A stretch of 64,000 bases of DNA. Origin: Cladobotryum mycophilum. Its lineage: Eukaryota; Ascomycota; Sordariomycetes; Hypocreales; Hypocreaceae. A program made the translations under genes and the position numbers. Below are positions 33,597 through 44,262 of this stretch, piece by piece. Within the stretch, counting starts at the first letter, position 1. Each line of letters begins with the position of its first letter. The stretch lies in contig JAVFKD010000004.1 in NCBI GenBank assembly GCA_036429605.1, positions 1,674,001 through 1,738,000 on the forward strand. The letters run 5' to 3'. Under the pieces are notes generated by a model. That model worked only from the letters and a program-made list of their open reading frames with translations. It searched no databases and was not told the DNA's origin.

Positions 33597-34952
33597 TCAC
33601 AATCCATTTGGAGGAAAGCCCCTGGCAATCGCTACCCCTCGCATATTCTGCAACCACGGCAATCCCTCGCCTTGGGAGATTTCTCGATGACTCAGATTGC
33701 AGGCCACGTACGCAATATCATCGTGGGCCCAGTCAGTGACCTCGATAGCGCATTCGGATAGGGCCCCTGGAAATGGCGAAGAGCTCAAGACGGCGCAGGT
33801 CCAACACATTTGTTGGAAAATCTCAATCATTGCGTGTGTCCATGCGCTGGCAGTCATTCGTATTAGAGACCCCTCCACTTCAAGGTGGATGAGTCTCAAG
33901 CCCGAGCAGAAACCACCCTCGCCATCGCTTCCGTCCCAAACCGACATTCCCGAAGCTGGTTCGCCAAATCGACGTGATTCCGATGCATTGCTAATGGCTT
34001 CCTGGAGACACCCCAAGAGTATGCGCCCGCACTTTGGCCATCTCTTGTCAACATACTCAGAGACGGTTGTACAAGTGCACTCATAAGCTGTCCCCGTAAT
34101 AGCAGGCAAGGAACCTATGGTGACCAGCTGTGGATCACCAATCCCATCCAATGGTCCAAACAAATCACAGCGAAACTCGAGATGGAAGATATAGAATCCG
34201 TCAGATGGGGGACGTCCACGTCTCTTAAAAACAAGGTCCCAGATGGCTGACTCGGCGAGATGCATCTGAACGTAATGCGAGGAAAGTAAGACTTTTCGAA
34301 TCTCGGCCACCAAGTCCCTAGAGGCAGTGCCTGTGGTCATGATGGAGTAGACGGTGCGTGCAATTTCGTCCGGGGACCCTCCTGGTGATTGGGCCGGGAA
34401 TTCCCTATGCCAATACCCGCATAGAAGCTGGAGTGCCAAGGGCAGGTCAATACCTTTAGCATTTGCCGACCACGTCAATGACCTTTTCGATAGACCAGGA
34501 CCAAGCTTATCAAGTATGCATCGAGAAGTCTCGGGTCCATTGAGGATGAGGATGAGTTGGGTAATGGGTCCATCAAAAAGCAGCTTGACTTGGCGGGATG
34601 GCTCGGTGTTGGAGTTGTTGTTGTGATAAAAGGACCAAAGGTCGCTCCACAACTTCTTGGTAAACTCGGATACCAAGCGATCCAAAACTCGGTCGAGATT
34701 GATGCGCACTTTTTGTTCGGGAAGATAGTAATGCGTGAGCAGCTCGTTGCTCAGTCCGTCACTCAGTGCCTTGGCAAACGCAGTGACCAGGGCTCCCGCG
34801 ATGAGTGGTGGGAGCTGGACCTCGAGGTTACCGACGTGCTGGGAGAGACGAGTGGGAAAAGGCGGTATTGGGGGTTTTATGATGGGGCCCAACGATGATA
34901 CTGCTGTTCCTGGTATCCTGATGATTTCAGGGCAACCAAGCGGAGGTGGCAT
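33597..34952 (-). CDS. Orphan 451-aa fungal protein
   Basis: Single exon, start MPPPLGCPEIIRIPGTAVSS. A helical N-terminal half (LSDGLSNELLTHYYLPEQKV, LVSEFTKKLWSDLWSFYHNN) is followed by a Cys-containing C-terminal half with GTAYECTCTTVSEYVDKRWP and SGLRLIHLEVEGSLIRMTAS. No signal peptide, membrane segment or catalytic motif was seen. The YECTCTTV pattern recalls uncharacterised fungal proteins found near NLR-type genes (weak recollection). It lies on the same strand as the F-box and NLR genes in the accessory block. Confidence 0.7.
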   Translation of the reverse strand: MPPPLGCPEIIRIPGTAVSSLGPIIKPPIPPFPTRLSQHVGNLEVQLPPLIAGALVTAFAKALSDGLSNELLTHYYLPEQKVRINLDRVLDRLVSEFTKKLWSDLWSFYHNNNSNTEPSRQVKLLFDGPITQLILILNGPETSRCILDKLGPGLSKRSLTWSANAKGIDLPLALQLLCGYWHREFPAQSPGGSPDEIARTVYSIMTTGTASRDLVAEIRKVLLSSHYVQMHLAESAIWDLVFKRRGRPPSDGFYIFHLEFRCDLFGPLDGIGDPQLVTIGSLPAITGTAYECTCTTVSEYVDKRWPKCGRILLGCLQEAISNASESRRFGEPASGMSVWDGSDGEGGFCSGLRLIHLEVEGSLIRMTASAWTHAMIEIFQQMCWTCAVLSSSPFPGALSECAIEVTDWAHDDIAYVACNLSHREISQGEGLPWLQNMRGVAIARGFPPNGL

Positions 34953-37900
34953 GTCTGATCATGGTTGAGCTTCGTTCATGCAGCCAATTTAGGCAGAATA
35001 CAGAAGTAAATGGTCGATATATATTTGCCATACAACGATAGACTTTATGAAACAGAACATTTTTTGTCGCATACAAGCTTTTTTGACATTTAAAGTGGTT
35101 GTGAGTGCGACAGCCGCTTTGTCGTAGGCTACGCCAGGGGTGACGTTGCTTGGTGTCGAAAGCTTCTATGGATTGCGCGTCCCTTTTTTCCAAAGAGAGT
35201 AAATGGCGCGTTACTCGCCACACATACTCTCGTGGGGGGCTCCATATTTGACTGGTGCGTTAATAGCTGAATAGAGAAATAGGGCTTGAGAAAAAGCTTT
35301 GATGTCTATCCAATAGATTGTGCTGATACTGCAGGAGATTGGTTTGGCTGTTCGTGTCACTAAGAGGAGAGGCATTCTTCTTCTTCTTTTTCTTCCCCTT
35401 CTGGCGAGGCTTAGTCGTTGGAGTTGGCATGCATCCCATTGGCTCAGATCAACCTATTTAGGAAATTCCGCCCATCTCGTGCTGACAGTGACCATGATCT
35501 CAATGGACCACCCCACGTGGCAGAAAGTATATCAAATCGTTGAAAAGTTTCCCGATACAGATTTGGTAGAGTTGGTGAGAGATGATGACTGGTGATGCCA
35601 TCTGGGTTGCGTACCCGGTGGCTGTCCTAGTAATGTCAGTGCTAACATTCATTCATTCGTCCTCCAGCCGCATTCCCATTTAGATCTAGCCAGAAAGTGA
35701 AATACACTGAAAATCGAATTCTGAGTTTGTCCCGATATTAATGTAACAAAATTAATAAATTCTTATTTCGTATGCATGCATTGTATTTGCATTAGGCAAT
35801 TTTGATCGTCACGAATATCTGTGACTTGGTCATTGGTCAATTCCACGGGACAGCAACCGAGGCCTCTGCGAGAAAAGATGGATTGATTGGTCCAGGCATT
35901 GAATCAAGAGATTTGAGTGACACTTGGAAGGTCGGCATGTCTCTTACAACCAAAATTAGGCATTTTAATCTCATGGCGATCAATACATGAAAGCATAAAC
36001 TGTCCCTTCAGGAGCTCATCCAAGGCAATCGCTGGTGACGTAACCAAACAGCTTACGATGAGCTGCTTGGCTACCATGTCCGGATTGACTCGTTGACAAC
36101 GGGGGAACAGTTTATCCGCAAATACCTTAGAGGTACCTCCAGTTCCCTGGCCAAGGTACCGGGTACTCCGCACAGCAGTGGAGGAGCGCACCATTCAAGC
36201 CACTGTTGCTGCATGTTTCATTTCAAGGTGTTCGCTGGAGACAAGGACAGCAGCTCCCTTGTCCAACACCCAACGAAACGGGCAAAAGTCTCACTCTTCC
36301 GTTGTGTTGGCCTGCACCGCTGAAAGCGCATTTCAATGCCCAGCCACCGGCTCAATCCATCCACTCTCACGAACAAGATTCTCAACTATGTCATCTTGTA
36401 GATCAATGGGCGTGGCGACAGTGATCATCAGGAGCTCCTCACCTCCTCTCAATCAAATGCAGCTTCACAGAAGTAGCTTGGTGATAGTCCCGTCGCCTAA
36501 ATTGAGGGGGCGGCAGCTTCGCAAGGGGGCACCAAGTGTGCATTCATGACTAGCAATAGGTACGGTAGGCATCCCATGGGATGTAATATGTATCAAGCCA
36601 TGTTCAGGCATTATTACTATACCTGGTAGTTCGCTTAAATAGCTATAACAACTTGTACAATCAAGGGTATCATATTGGTGGTCTCGTCTCCTTTGCAGCG
36701 TTGCATTCAATTCATTTCTCCTCGAGCGCGTAACAAGACTGGCTCCGGTTGCAGTGCAGTGCGGTGCAGTTGCATATCAGTCCGAGTCTCCATTCTCCAT
36801 GGCATGGGTCCGTCCAAAACAGCTCCATCATCCATCGTCTCCATCAAGTAGAGTGTCCCGAGCGTTCTGCAAGTCGAGCTCCGAAATCGCCAGGGCGGGA
36901 CGATGGGCCCACCTCTGGTAGTCAGGTGGATGCCATGGGGTTCCCTAACAGTAGTTCAGTGGGGGGGGGGTGGTTTAGGTGAGCTCGGTGTAGGGGAGGG
37001 GCTCTGGGGGGCTGTCGGAGCTCTCCGGCAGTTGAATTGGCAGCGACAGCATCAATGGGCGAAAAACACATTAGGGGACTCAATGAGATGGAATTTGAAG
37101 CATCGCAAGGGTTTCGTGCCGTGTTGGAGGAGGAGGTTACTCTGCAAACGCGCTGTAACAGAGTGTCAGGCACTTGACGCATGGCCCTGTGGGGAGACGT
37201 GTTCCCCCAACACGAGCAAGTAAGTAGTAGCAGCAGGCCATTTATCAGCTGTGGGTGGCGGGGGGACGACGGAATGTCCATTGCCTCTCGTACCATCCAT
37301 CCAATATTCTAAAACCCCCTGGGCTTTGGTTTTATTCTATCCAATTAATTACTCGTTTGGAGAAGCATTCTAAACCCAGAGAGGTACGACATGCTTGTTA
37401 CAAGGGAACCTCCGCGGCCTGAGGCAGGCAGAGAGGGCCTGCATTGCATTCCGGACAAAGTGCTACTACTGGTCGTATGTTACTGCTACCTTGTTTAGCA
37501 CCCTGCTAATTGCTGTAAATGAAGTACCAGGCCCATGACGAATATCCCCAACCGAAGTCTCCGGTGAGGGGCAAGTCGCCAAGTAGACGATCCTGGCGTC
37601 ACATTTGCTTGGGGCCAAATGTCTACATTGTATATTTCCTTGTATTGTCCCTTTACACCCAGCTACTCTCAACAGCCCTCTTGCTCTAAAATTGCCGTAA
37701 AAACTCTCAGATTCTTCCTCAGAGTCAAGAAAATTAAATCACAGTGATTCTCATCACTTTTCCAACTCATCCTGCCATCTTCTCCTTGCAAAAGTACCCG
37801 CTCACCTTGTGGGTCTGAGACAAGCTTCCCCGGATTTTTACCCCGGATTCAATGCGCAGCATGTTGGTGCTAAACCCAATTGGGTACCAGGTCAAGTGTA

Positions 37901-38289
37901 CTCCCTCCATCAGCCCATTGTCACTCTTGTCACGCGATCGCAGCATCAACCAAGCGATGGGCATGTCCACGGTTCTTACCCCGCCCGGTCTGACGAAACC
38001 GTAAGGGGTATCCTGCCAACTTTGCTTCTCCGCAAACGCCCAACAGTTCAAATATAAGGACTGCTTCCCCTCTTCTCCCCTCCTTCTTCTTCTCTCTTCT
38101 CCATCATCCTCAACTCTATCACCTCAATCATTTCCTCTCCAATCTTGAATTTATTACTTCCATCAACAGGTTCGTCTTTCTCTGCGAATTGACATCTTGG
38201 TGGCCTTGTTTTCGAGGTCAATGGTCTTGATTGAAGCTGACTTAAGCTCCCCCAACAGCTCCTGATCACATCACATCACAGCCCCCACC
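34953..38289. other. Gene-poor region with possible minus-strand relics
   Basis: A minus-strand stretch at 35904-36140 (FADKLFPRCQRVNPDMVAKQ) and another at about 36350-36440 (LMITVATPIDLQDDIVENLV) look coding but do not join. A G10 run is at 36961-36970. From about 38050 the pyrimidine-rich leader of the next gene begins. Confidence 0.4.
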
Positions 38290-39006
38290 ATGTCTGAACC
38301 GCTCACCAAGGTCGACTCCGCCGTTCAAGGCTTGTCATCATCACCGCCAAAGGAGAAGGGCCATCGACGGATGAGCTCTAGCTCCAATGTCCAGCTGACA
38401 CTGGAAGAAGTCAGTAAGTAGTCGCCTTTACCCGTGTCACTCATTCACCTTGACATGGTTCAACATCCTAACACTACTCCAGATGAGAAGGAACTTGAGC
38501 TGAAAGTGGCTCCCGAGACCCAACAAACCGGCTGGTATGTCACTACATCAACTAGTTCGCATGTGTTGATATCCACTAACACGGCTGTTCAGGAAAATCA
38601 ATGCCAGCGTAAACAGCGTGGAGACCCCCGACATTCTCAAGCTCCACCTCACAACACCGCCTCTCAAGAAGGTAGCACTTCGCTTCTTGCTCGGAAGAGA
38701 TGGTGCCCTTGGTAAGGAGCTCATCGCTCGCAACAAGGATGGCGTCACAATAAACGATGCCCTATCAACCATCCACAAGGCCTACAGAAAGACAGTACGT
38801 CCACCCTTCTAGTCTCGTACTCTTTTGACATCTCTCTAATACATTGTCTACAGAAAGACGAGGACATCGAGCTCCCATACCTCAAGGGCTTCGCCTGGGA
38901 AAGAGGCATGCCCCACTTCGAAGTACATCTCTCGAGCCAGCCCACGACATCCTTCCCCACAGGCGGTGGCAAGAAGAAGAAGGATAAGAAGAAGGACGAC
39001 GAGTAA
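38290..39006 (+). CDS. Small conserved fungal protein, DUF6699-like
   Basis: Four exons: 38290-38413, 38483-38534, 38593-38794 and 38854-39006, 176 aa. The N-terminus is Ser-rich (KGHRRMSSSSNVQLTLEEV). The conserved core has PPLKKVALRFLLGRDGALGK and GVTINDALSTIHKAYRK, then YLKGFAWERG. It ends in a Lys/Asp-rich tail (KKKKDKKKDDE). Each intron is 58-69 nt with consensus ends, and the phases agree throughout. The core resembles DUF6699, a small alpha/beta domain of unknown role; that match is from memory only. Confidence 0.75.
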
Positions 39007-41407
39007 ATAACTTCCTTTACCCTAATGTCTGTTCCAATAGTTCCTTCAAATGCTTTGTTTGGCTTCGCTTGGTCGGTGCGAGTCGGCGCCCGGGATATTG
39101 CAACTAGATGTTGTTGGTCGGGTCATGTTTTATGCGATTGCTGGAAGCATCGCTAGTGTATTGAATTATGCTCATACAATTGTGACAACAATTTGATGAT
39201 TGATATTATTTCTTATCCTTTCGTTTCACCATGTTTCGTTTTGTGATGCTATTTGCGGACTATTAAATCATGAGTTAGTTTGCATTGACAATAATGTGGG
39301 CAAGTAGACCAGCTTCCAATTGAAGATGAAATTATCGATTGTAATGCATTTGGAGAATTTCATCGCAGTGGTTACTCAAGATCTGACTTTATTGTTGCTT
39401 CACCTCTGTGGCTGTATATAAGCAGCTTTCGCCATCCATTCATCATTTACTGAGGTAGAAACGCGATGGAATACACATCAACAGTTGGCAATGAATACTC
39501 ATCTTAATTAAGTAAATTTGAACAGAACTTAACTCAAAAACACAGACTTATGGAATTTACAATTTATAATGCCTAATTAGGTATGCTCTTTACTACCTCT
39601 TATGTGAACATGAGTCTTTGGTTATCGCTGGATCTACAGGGTAGCGTCACTACGACTAACACCACTCGAAGCCTTACCTACTAGGGCTCTTGTAACATGA
39701 AGTCAAGTCAAAATAGCTACTAATTAATGCTAAATATGTATTTTGATGCTAATTCTATTTATTGCCTATGCATAATGAAGAAGAATTTGTTTGGCTGTAG
39801 ATATTAAGCCCCCTTACTCCGTACAACTGATGAACATGAGAGCCAAGGAGAAGATGAGGATGCTGAAGGAGACATGGATTAAAACATGGCATGAAGGTTG
39901 AATTGACCAGGCTGTTCACCCTATTATAGAGGGAACTGAGTAATTACTGTTATTATTTCTACTACGTTGTGAAGAGCCATGCACCGTACTTTGATGTGTA
40001 GCTTGGCATCTATGCACACATTGTTCAATGGCGATTCTAGAATTGAAGCACTAATACCCGTGGATTGGAGTTTTGTCGTCTCCAGACTCCTTTTTTGGAC
40101 TGTTAAAACAAAAACAAAAACAAAAAAACGGTAATGATTCATTGGTTTCTATGGCTGCTATTGCCTGTTCTGTGCGTTGGACTCAGGTGTCATCATGGTC
40201 TAATGACGCTTTTTTAGTGGGCTAATATGGGGAGTGAAATTATGTTTCAGATAACCATGGATATCGGAGAGTGTGTTTCCAACAGAAAGCGGAAGGGCGA
40301 TGTGATGAGCAGGAACGGGAAGATAAGGGGCTTCACAGACATAACATATCAGGTTTATAAATCCTACAAGTAAAACATTCGGGCACATGTTGAAAATACT
40401 TGAAACAATTGAACTTGACTCTGTGCCGGGCGCTGAGGTTGATGAGTCGAACAACTTGGCCATTCCCCTGTTATTCTTTTGTGCGCCCGGCCAATTACAG
40501 CAATCCATCATCTATCATGAGTCGATAATAGTGAAGAGAAGCCACGAAGAAATGTATCGAAAGCCCCTATTGCACAGACAACTCTCTTGGTGACTACTGT
40601 CGACCTCATATATTACGCCTTATCGTCAAAGCCGCCACCATTCAAACCCGCTGGAGACCATTTTCCAGCAGAAAGATAAACAAAACAAAGAGAGGGCTGA
40701 CATGCGCAGCAACGGCCGGATGGCCTAGAACGCCCTCCGCTGGATTGGTTATTAGTCGCCCTCCCACCCCCGGGACTTGTTGTAGCCGGCCCGCAGTCCA
40801 AGCTGAGACGTCAAAAATGCAACCTGGTGATTTGGCCGAGAGAGCCAAAAGTCCGGCGCTCAATTAAACAAGTTCGCACTAAAATGTGTGAGTGCTACGT
40901 GCTCCTGAACCACTTTCGCTCCCAAAGTGCGTGGAAGATCACAATCTTTGGCACCATGCGTTCTGCACGTAATATTTCTACTGCATAAGTGGTATGGAGT
41001 GTGCGAGAGTTCAATTTCGGCAACATGTGTGTAGAATGTCACTCCGCTGGAGTATTGAACCGAGATGCGCTGGATGTCGGTGCGTGTGGAGAGAGAGAGA
41101 GAGACAGAGAGGACGATAGCTGCCGCTTACCAGCTTTGTAGTGTTGGTTAATCCAAATAACCTGGAACTGACCAGTTCAAGATTTGGGTCTAGAGCTCGA
41201 AAATGAGAGTGTGAGACAGGACAATCTTATGAACCATTGCCTCAGTTTTGGTATGGACCTTTCTTCCCATGTATATAAGTTGAAAGCCAACGTCCCAATG
41301 TTTGGCTGGTTCAGTCACAACTCGATTCATTGAACTCTTCATACCAACCTTATACACTCCTTTGTTTTTTTAACAACCCACACTCATTTTACCAACAAAC
41401 CGCCAAA
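39007..41407. other. Gene-free AT-rich region and promoter of the HsbA-like gene
   Basis: No supported gene. TACTCCGTAC at 39815. A GA tandem lies at about 41088-41110. The last 300 bases are a typical strong fungal promoter. Confidence 0.5.
41272..41278 (+). promoter_or_regulatory. TATA box of the HsbA-like gene
   Basis: TATATAA 130 bases before the ATG at 41408, followed by a CA-rich leader ending CCGCCAAAATG, a strong fungal start context. Confidence 0.55.
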
Positions 41408-42059
41408 ATGCTCTTCAAGTCTTTCACCTTCTTCGCCCTTGCCGTTGCCGCCGTTCAGGCTCTCCCTCCTGCTGGTCAGGTCGAGACTGGCATCAGCAAC
41501 CTTAACAAGCTGGTCAGCTACACCAAGGCCACTGTTGAGGGTACCACCGCCGGTACTGTCAAGGATCAGGGTGCCGTAAGTTTTTTCTTCTTCCATGTTA
41601 CTTATGACGGACCTTGTGGTGATCAATGGACTAATTGAACATGTCTGCAGGTCATTGTTGCCGGTCTCCAGCACATCCTTGAGGATACCCAGAAGCAGGC
41701 CAAGGCCTTGACCCAGGCTGGTGCTGCTTGGTCCATGGATGACCAGGCCAAGGTTTCCAAGCAGTGGACTACCGTACGTACACACATATTAATATAATAT
41801 ACCTGAAAGCTCTGGCTAACATACGGTTTTACAGCTTGTCCCCACTGAGGTTGCCCTCTTCAACACCCTTGCTGCCAGCAAGTCCATTCTCAAGGACCAG
41901 GCCAAGGACATCTCTGCTGCCCTTGGCAACCTGAAGAAGGCCGAGGATGATCTCGGTGCCAGCCTCGACAAGGCTCTGCCTTCCCAGCACGACAAGAACC
42001 TGTCCACTCGCCCCCAGTTCATGACTGCCATTGAGGCCGCCATGAAGGCTTTCAACTAA
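41408..42059 (+). CDS. Secreted HsbA-like cell-wall/surface-binding protein
   Basis: Exons 41408-41575, 41651-41773 and 41835-42059, 171 aa. Signal peptide MLFKSFTFFALAVAAVQA, with likely cleavage before LPPAG. The mature part is all-helical with heptad-like spacing (GISNLNKLVSYTKATVEG, AVIVAGLQHILEDTQKQAKA, SKSILKDQAKDISAALGNLK) and no Cys, as in hydrophobic surface-binding protein A (PF12296) and related mannoproteins. These proteins coat hydrophobic surfaces or help recruit cutinases. Codon choice is strongly biased to C-ending codons (AAG, CTC, GCC) and a TATA box is present, so high expression is likely. Confidence 0.7.
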
Positions 42060-42777
42060 GACAGATTCTGTTCGGGAGATGGTGACGCATGGTGATGGAA
42101 GAAGACGAAGAGCCGACTGTGTACTAGACTCATGTTCAATATGTACTAATCGACTAATGATAATATTTTATCTCATGATACATTTTGGATTCCTGTGACT
42201 TCTAAGTGATTGAGTAGTGCATGTGCTGGACTGACAGTCGTGGGCATGGATTGGCAACGTGCTAGATGCGGTATCGCGCACATGGGTCTTATCCATTCCC
42301 CGCTCTAGCTCCAAGGGATAAATGAGCTGTCGGCAGTTCATGCAAACTGCAACATCAGAGATTGATAAGCTGATATGATAATCTACGTCGGCACAGTTTT
42401 CCGGTTTCAATCCGGAATCGAATTCAGGATCCGTGCAACTGATCCATCCATCCATGCCTGGTAGCGTCTTTGATGCGCGGAATTGCGAAATTCGTATTCC
42501 GAGAAAATCTATTCCGGCTACCTTCGGCCCGCAGCGACGGCAACTTCCATAGTCTAGGTACTAGATAGCTCTCTCCACGGCGGAATGACGCCGGTATCAA
42601 CGTCACACGCGATGAGGACATTAGAGGTGGCGTTTCAGCGAGTGGGATAAGAGTATTTAAAGTATCCAATGAAGCTCCTTTCTCCTTTCTAGCTTGGCAT
42701 CGCATCACATCCGCGGCTGCGCATTTCGAGATTCGACATCTAGAGCAGGAAAAAAACCAATCGAAGAAGTCGACACG
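42060..42777. other. Intergenic, promoter of homogentisate dioxygenase
   Basis: No gene. Contains the inverted repeat TTCCGGTTTCAATCCGGAA near 42398 and an AT-rich TATTTAAAG about 125 bases before the next ATG. Confidence 0.55.
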
Positions 42778-44262
42778 ATGCCCGTCACGGAATTCGAAAC
42801 CAAAGAGCTATACCGTTATCTGAACGGTTTCAACAATCATCTCGAGTATGGAACTACCTCCTCATCCTCCTCCCTTCTCTTGACAAAACACGAAATATCC
42901 AACCCCTTACTGACACTTTGCGCGTCCCACAGGTCCGAGGCGATTGAAGACGCATTGCCCCTTGGACACAATTCTCCCCAGAAGCCCGCGTATGGTCTCT
43001 ACGCCGAGAAGCTCTCCGGAACAGCATTCACAGCTCCACGACACGAGAATAAGCAAACATGGCTGTACCGCATCTTGCCCTCGTGCGCGCACCCGCCCTA
43101 CCAGGCCTCGGAGGATGCTCGCAAATCAGACGGGGCTGATGCTGCCAAGCTACACTACATCCCCAACCAGCTGCGATGGGATCCCTTTGATCACAATGAG
43201 GCCAAGGACAGGGATTTCATCTCGGGCATGAGGCTGGTGGCCGGCAACGGCGATCCCACGCAGAAGCAGGGCCTTGGGATCTTCGTCTACGCTGCTGGGA
43301 AGAGCATGGACGAGAAGTCGGCATACTACTCGGCAGACGGAGATTTGTTGATCGTCGCGCAGGAGGGCGACTTGAACATCCGGACCGAGTTTGGCTGGCT
43401 CCTCGTCCGGCCCATGGAGATTGCCGTCATACCTCGAGGTATCAAGTATCAAGTTCTCCTCAACTCTTCTGCCAGGGGTTACGCCCTCGAACTCTACCAG
43501 GGTCACTTCAACCTACCGGAGCTTGGCCCCATCGGATCCAATGGCCTGGCCAATCCTCGCGACTTCCAGGCTCCTGTGGCTCACTTCAGTGAAGATGTTG
43601 GCGCGACTGCTTCCGAGGGCGGCAACACATTTGCCGTCACTGTCAAGTTCAACAACACTCTCTTCCACACCAAGCAAGCTCATACACCGTTCGATGTCGT
43701 CGCCTGGCAAGGAAATTACTATCCCTTCAAGTACGACCTCGGCCGATTCAACACCATCGGCTCCGTCTCGTTCGACCACCCCGACCCTTCCATCTTCACC
43801 GTTCTTTCGGCGCCGTCGCCTGTGCCCGGCACCGCCATTGCCGACTTTGTCATCTTCCCGCCTCGCTGGCTCGTCGGCGAGGATACGTTCCGCCCGCCTT
43901 GGTACCACCGCAACACCATGAGCGAGTTCATGGGCTTGATCCGTGGCGGCTACGATGCCAAACGAGGTGGTGCCGGCGGCTTCGTCCCGGGCGGCGCGAG
44001 TCTCCACAACGTCATGAGCGGCCACGGCCCCGACGCCGAGAGCCACGAGGGTGCCCGGAATGCGCAGCTAGCGCCCGTCAAGGTCGGCGCGGGGAGCTGC
44101 GCTTTCATGTTTGAGAGCTGCCTCATGGTCGGGGTAACCGAGTGGGGTCTGCGGACGTGTCAGAAGGTTCAGGAGGGATATAATGAGGAGAGTTGGGGGA
44201 GCGTGAGGACGCACTGGGTTCAGCCCGAGGGCAAGGAGGTGAAGAGCCATCTTGCGAACTGA
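42778..44262 (+). CDS. hmgA: Homogentisate 1,2-dioxygenase
   Basis: Opens the aromatic ring of homogentisate to maleylacetoacetate, the central step of tyrosine and phenylalanine degradation; non-haem Fe(II) enzyme, cytosolic. Exons 42778-42845 and 42933-44262, 465 aa. The ATG at 42778 (MPVTEFETKELYRYLNGF) matches the family start; the upstream in-frame extension is 5' leader. The 87-nt intron is a multiple of three, so the frame looks open through it, but LESEAIEDALP is only restored by splicing. Hallmarks: the N-terminal beta domain, RPMEIAVIPRGIKYQV, the iron-ligand region PWYHRNTMSEFMG (His, Glu) and LHNVMSGHGPD (His). The usual neighbours, fumarylacetoacetase and maleylacetoacetate isomerase, are absent here, so the pathway is not clustered in this window. 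Confidence 0.95.
   Translation: MPVTEFETKELYRYLNGFNNHLEYGTTSSSSSLLLTKHEISNPLLTLCASHRSEAIEDALPLGHNSPQKPAYGLYAEKLSGTAFTAPRHENKQTWLYRILPSCAHPPYQASEDARKSDGADAAKLHYIPNQLRWDPFDHNEAKDRDFISGMRLVAGNGDPTQKQGLGIFVYAAGKSMDEKSAYYSADGDLLIVAQEGDLNIRTEFGWLLVRPMEIAVIPRGIKYQVLLNSSARGYALELYQGHFNLPELGPIGSNGLANPRDFQAPVAHFSEDVGATASEGGNTFAVTVKFNNTLFHTKQAHTPFDVVAWQGNYYPFKYDLGRFNTIGSVSFDHPDPSIFTVLSAPSPVPGTAIADFVIFPPRWLVGEDTFRPPWYHRNTMSEFMGLIRGGYDAKRGGAGGFVPGGASLHNVMSGHGPDAESHEGARNAQLAPVKVGAGSCAFMFESCLMVGVTEWGLRTCQKVQEGYNEESWGSVRTHWVQPEGKEVKSHLAN

Noticed and set aside
34354..34898. Plus-strand frames over the orphan gene
   Set aside because: They mirror the minus-strand 451-aa frame and lack any start context or motif.
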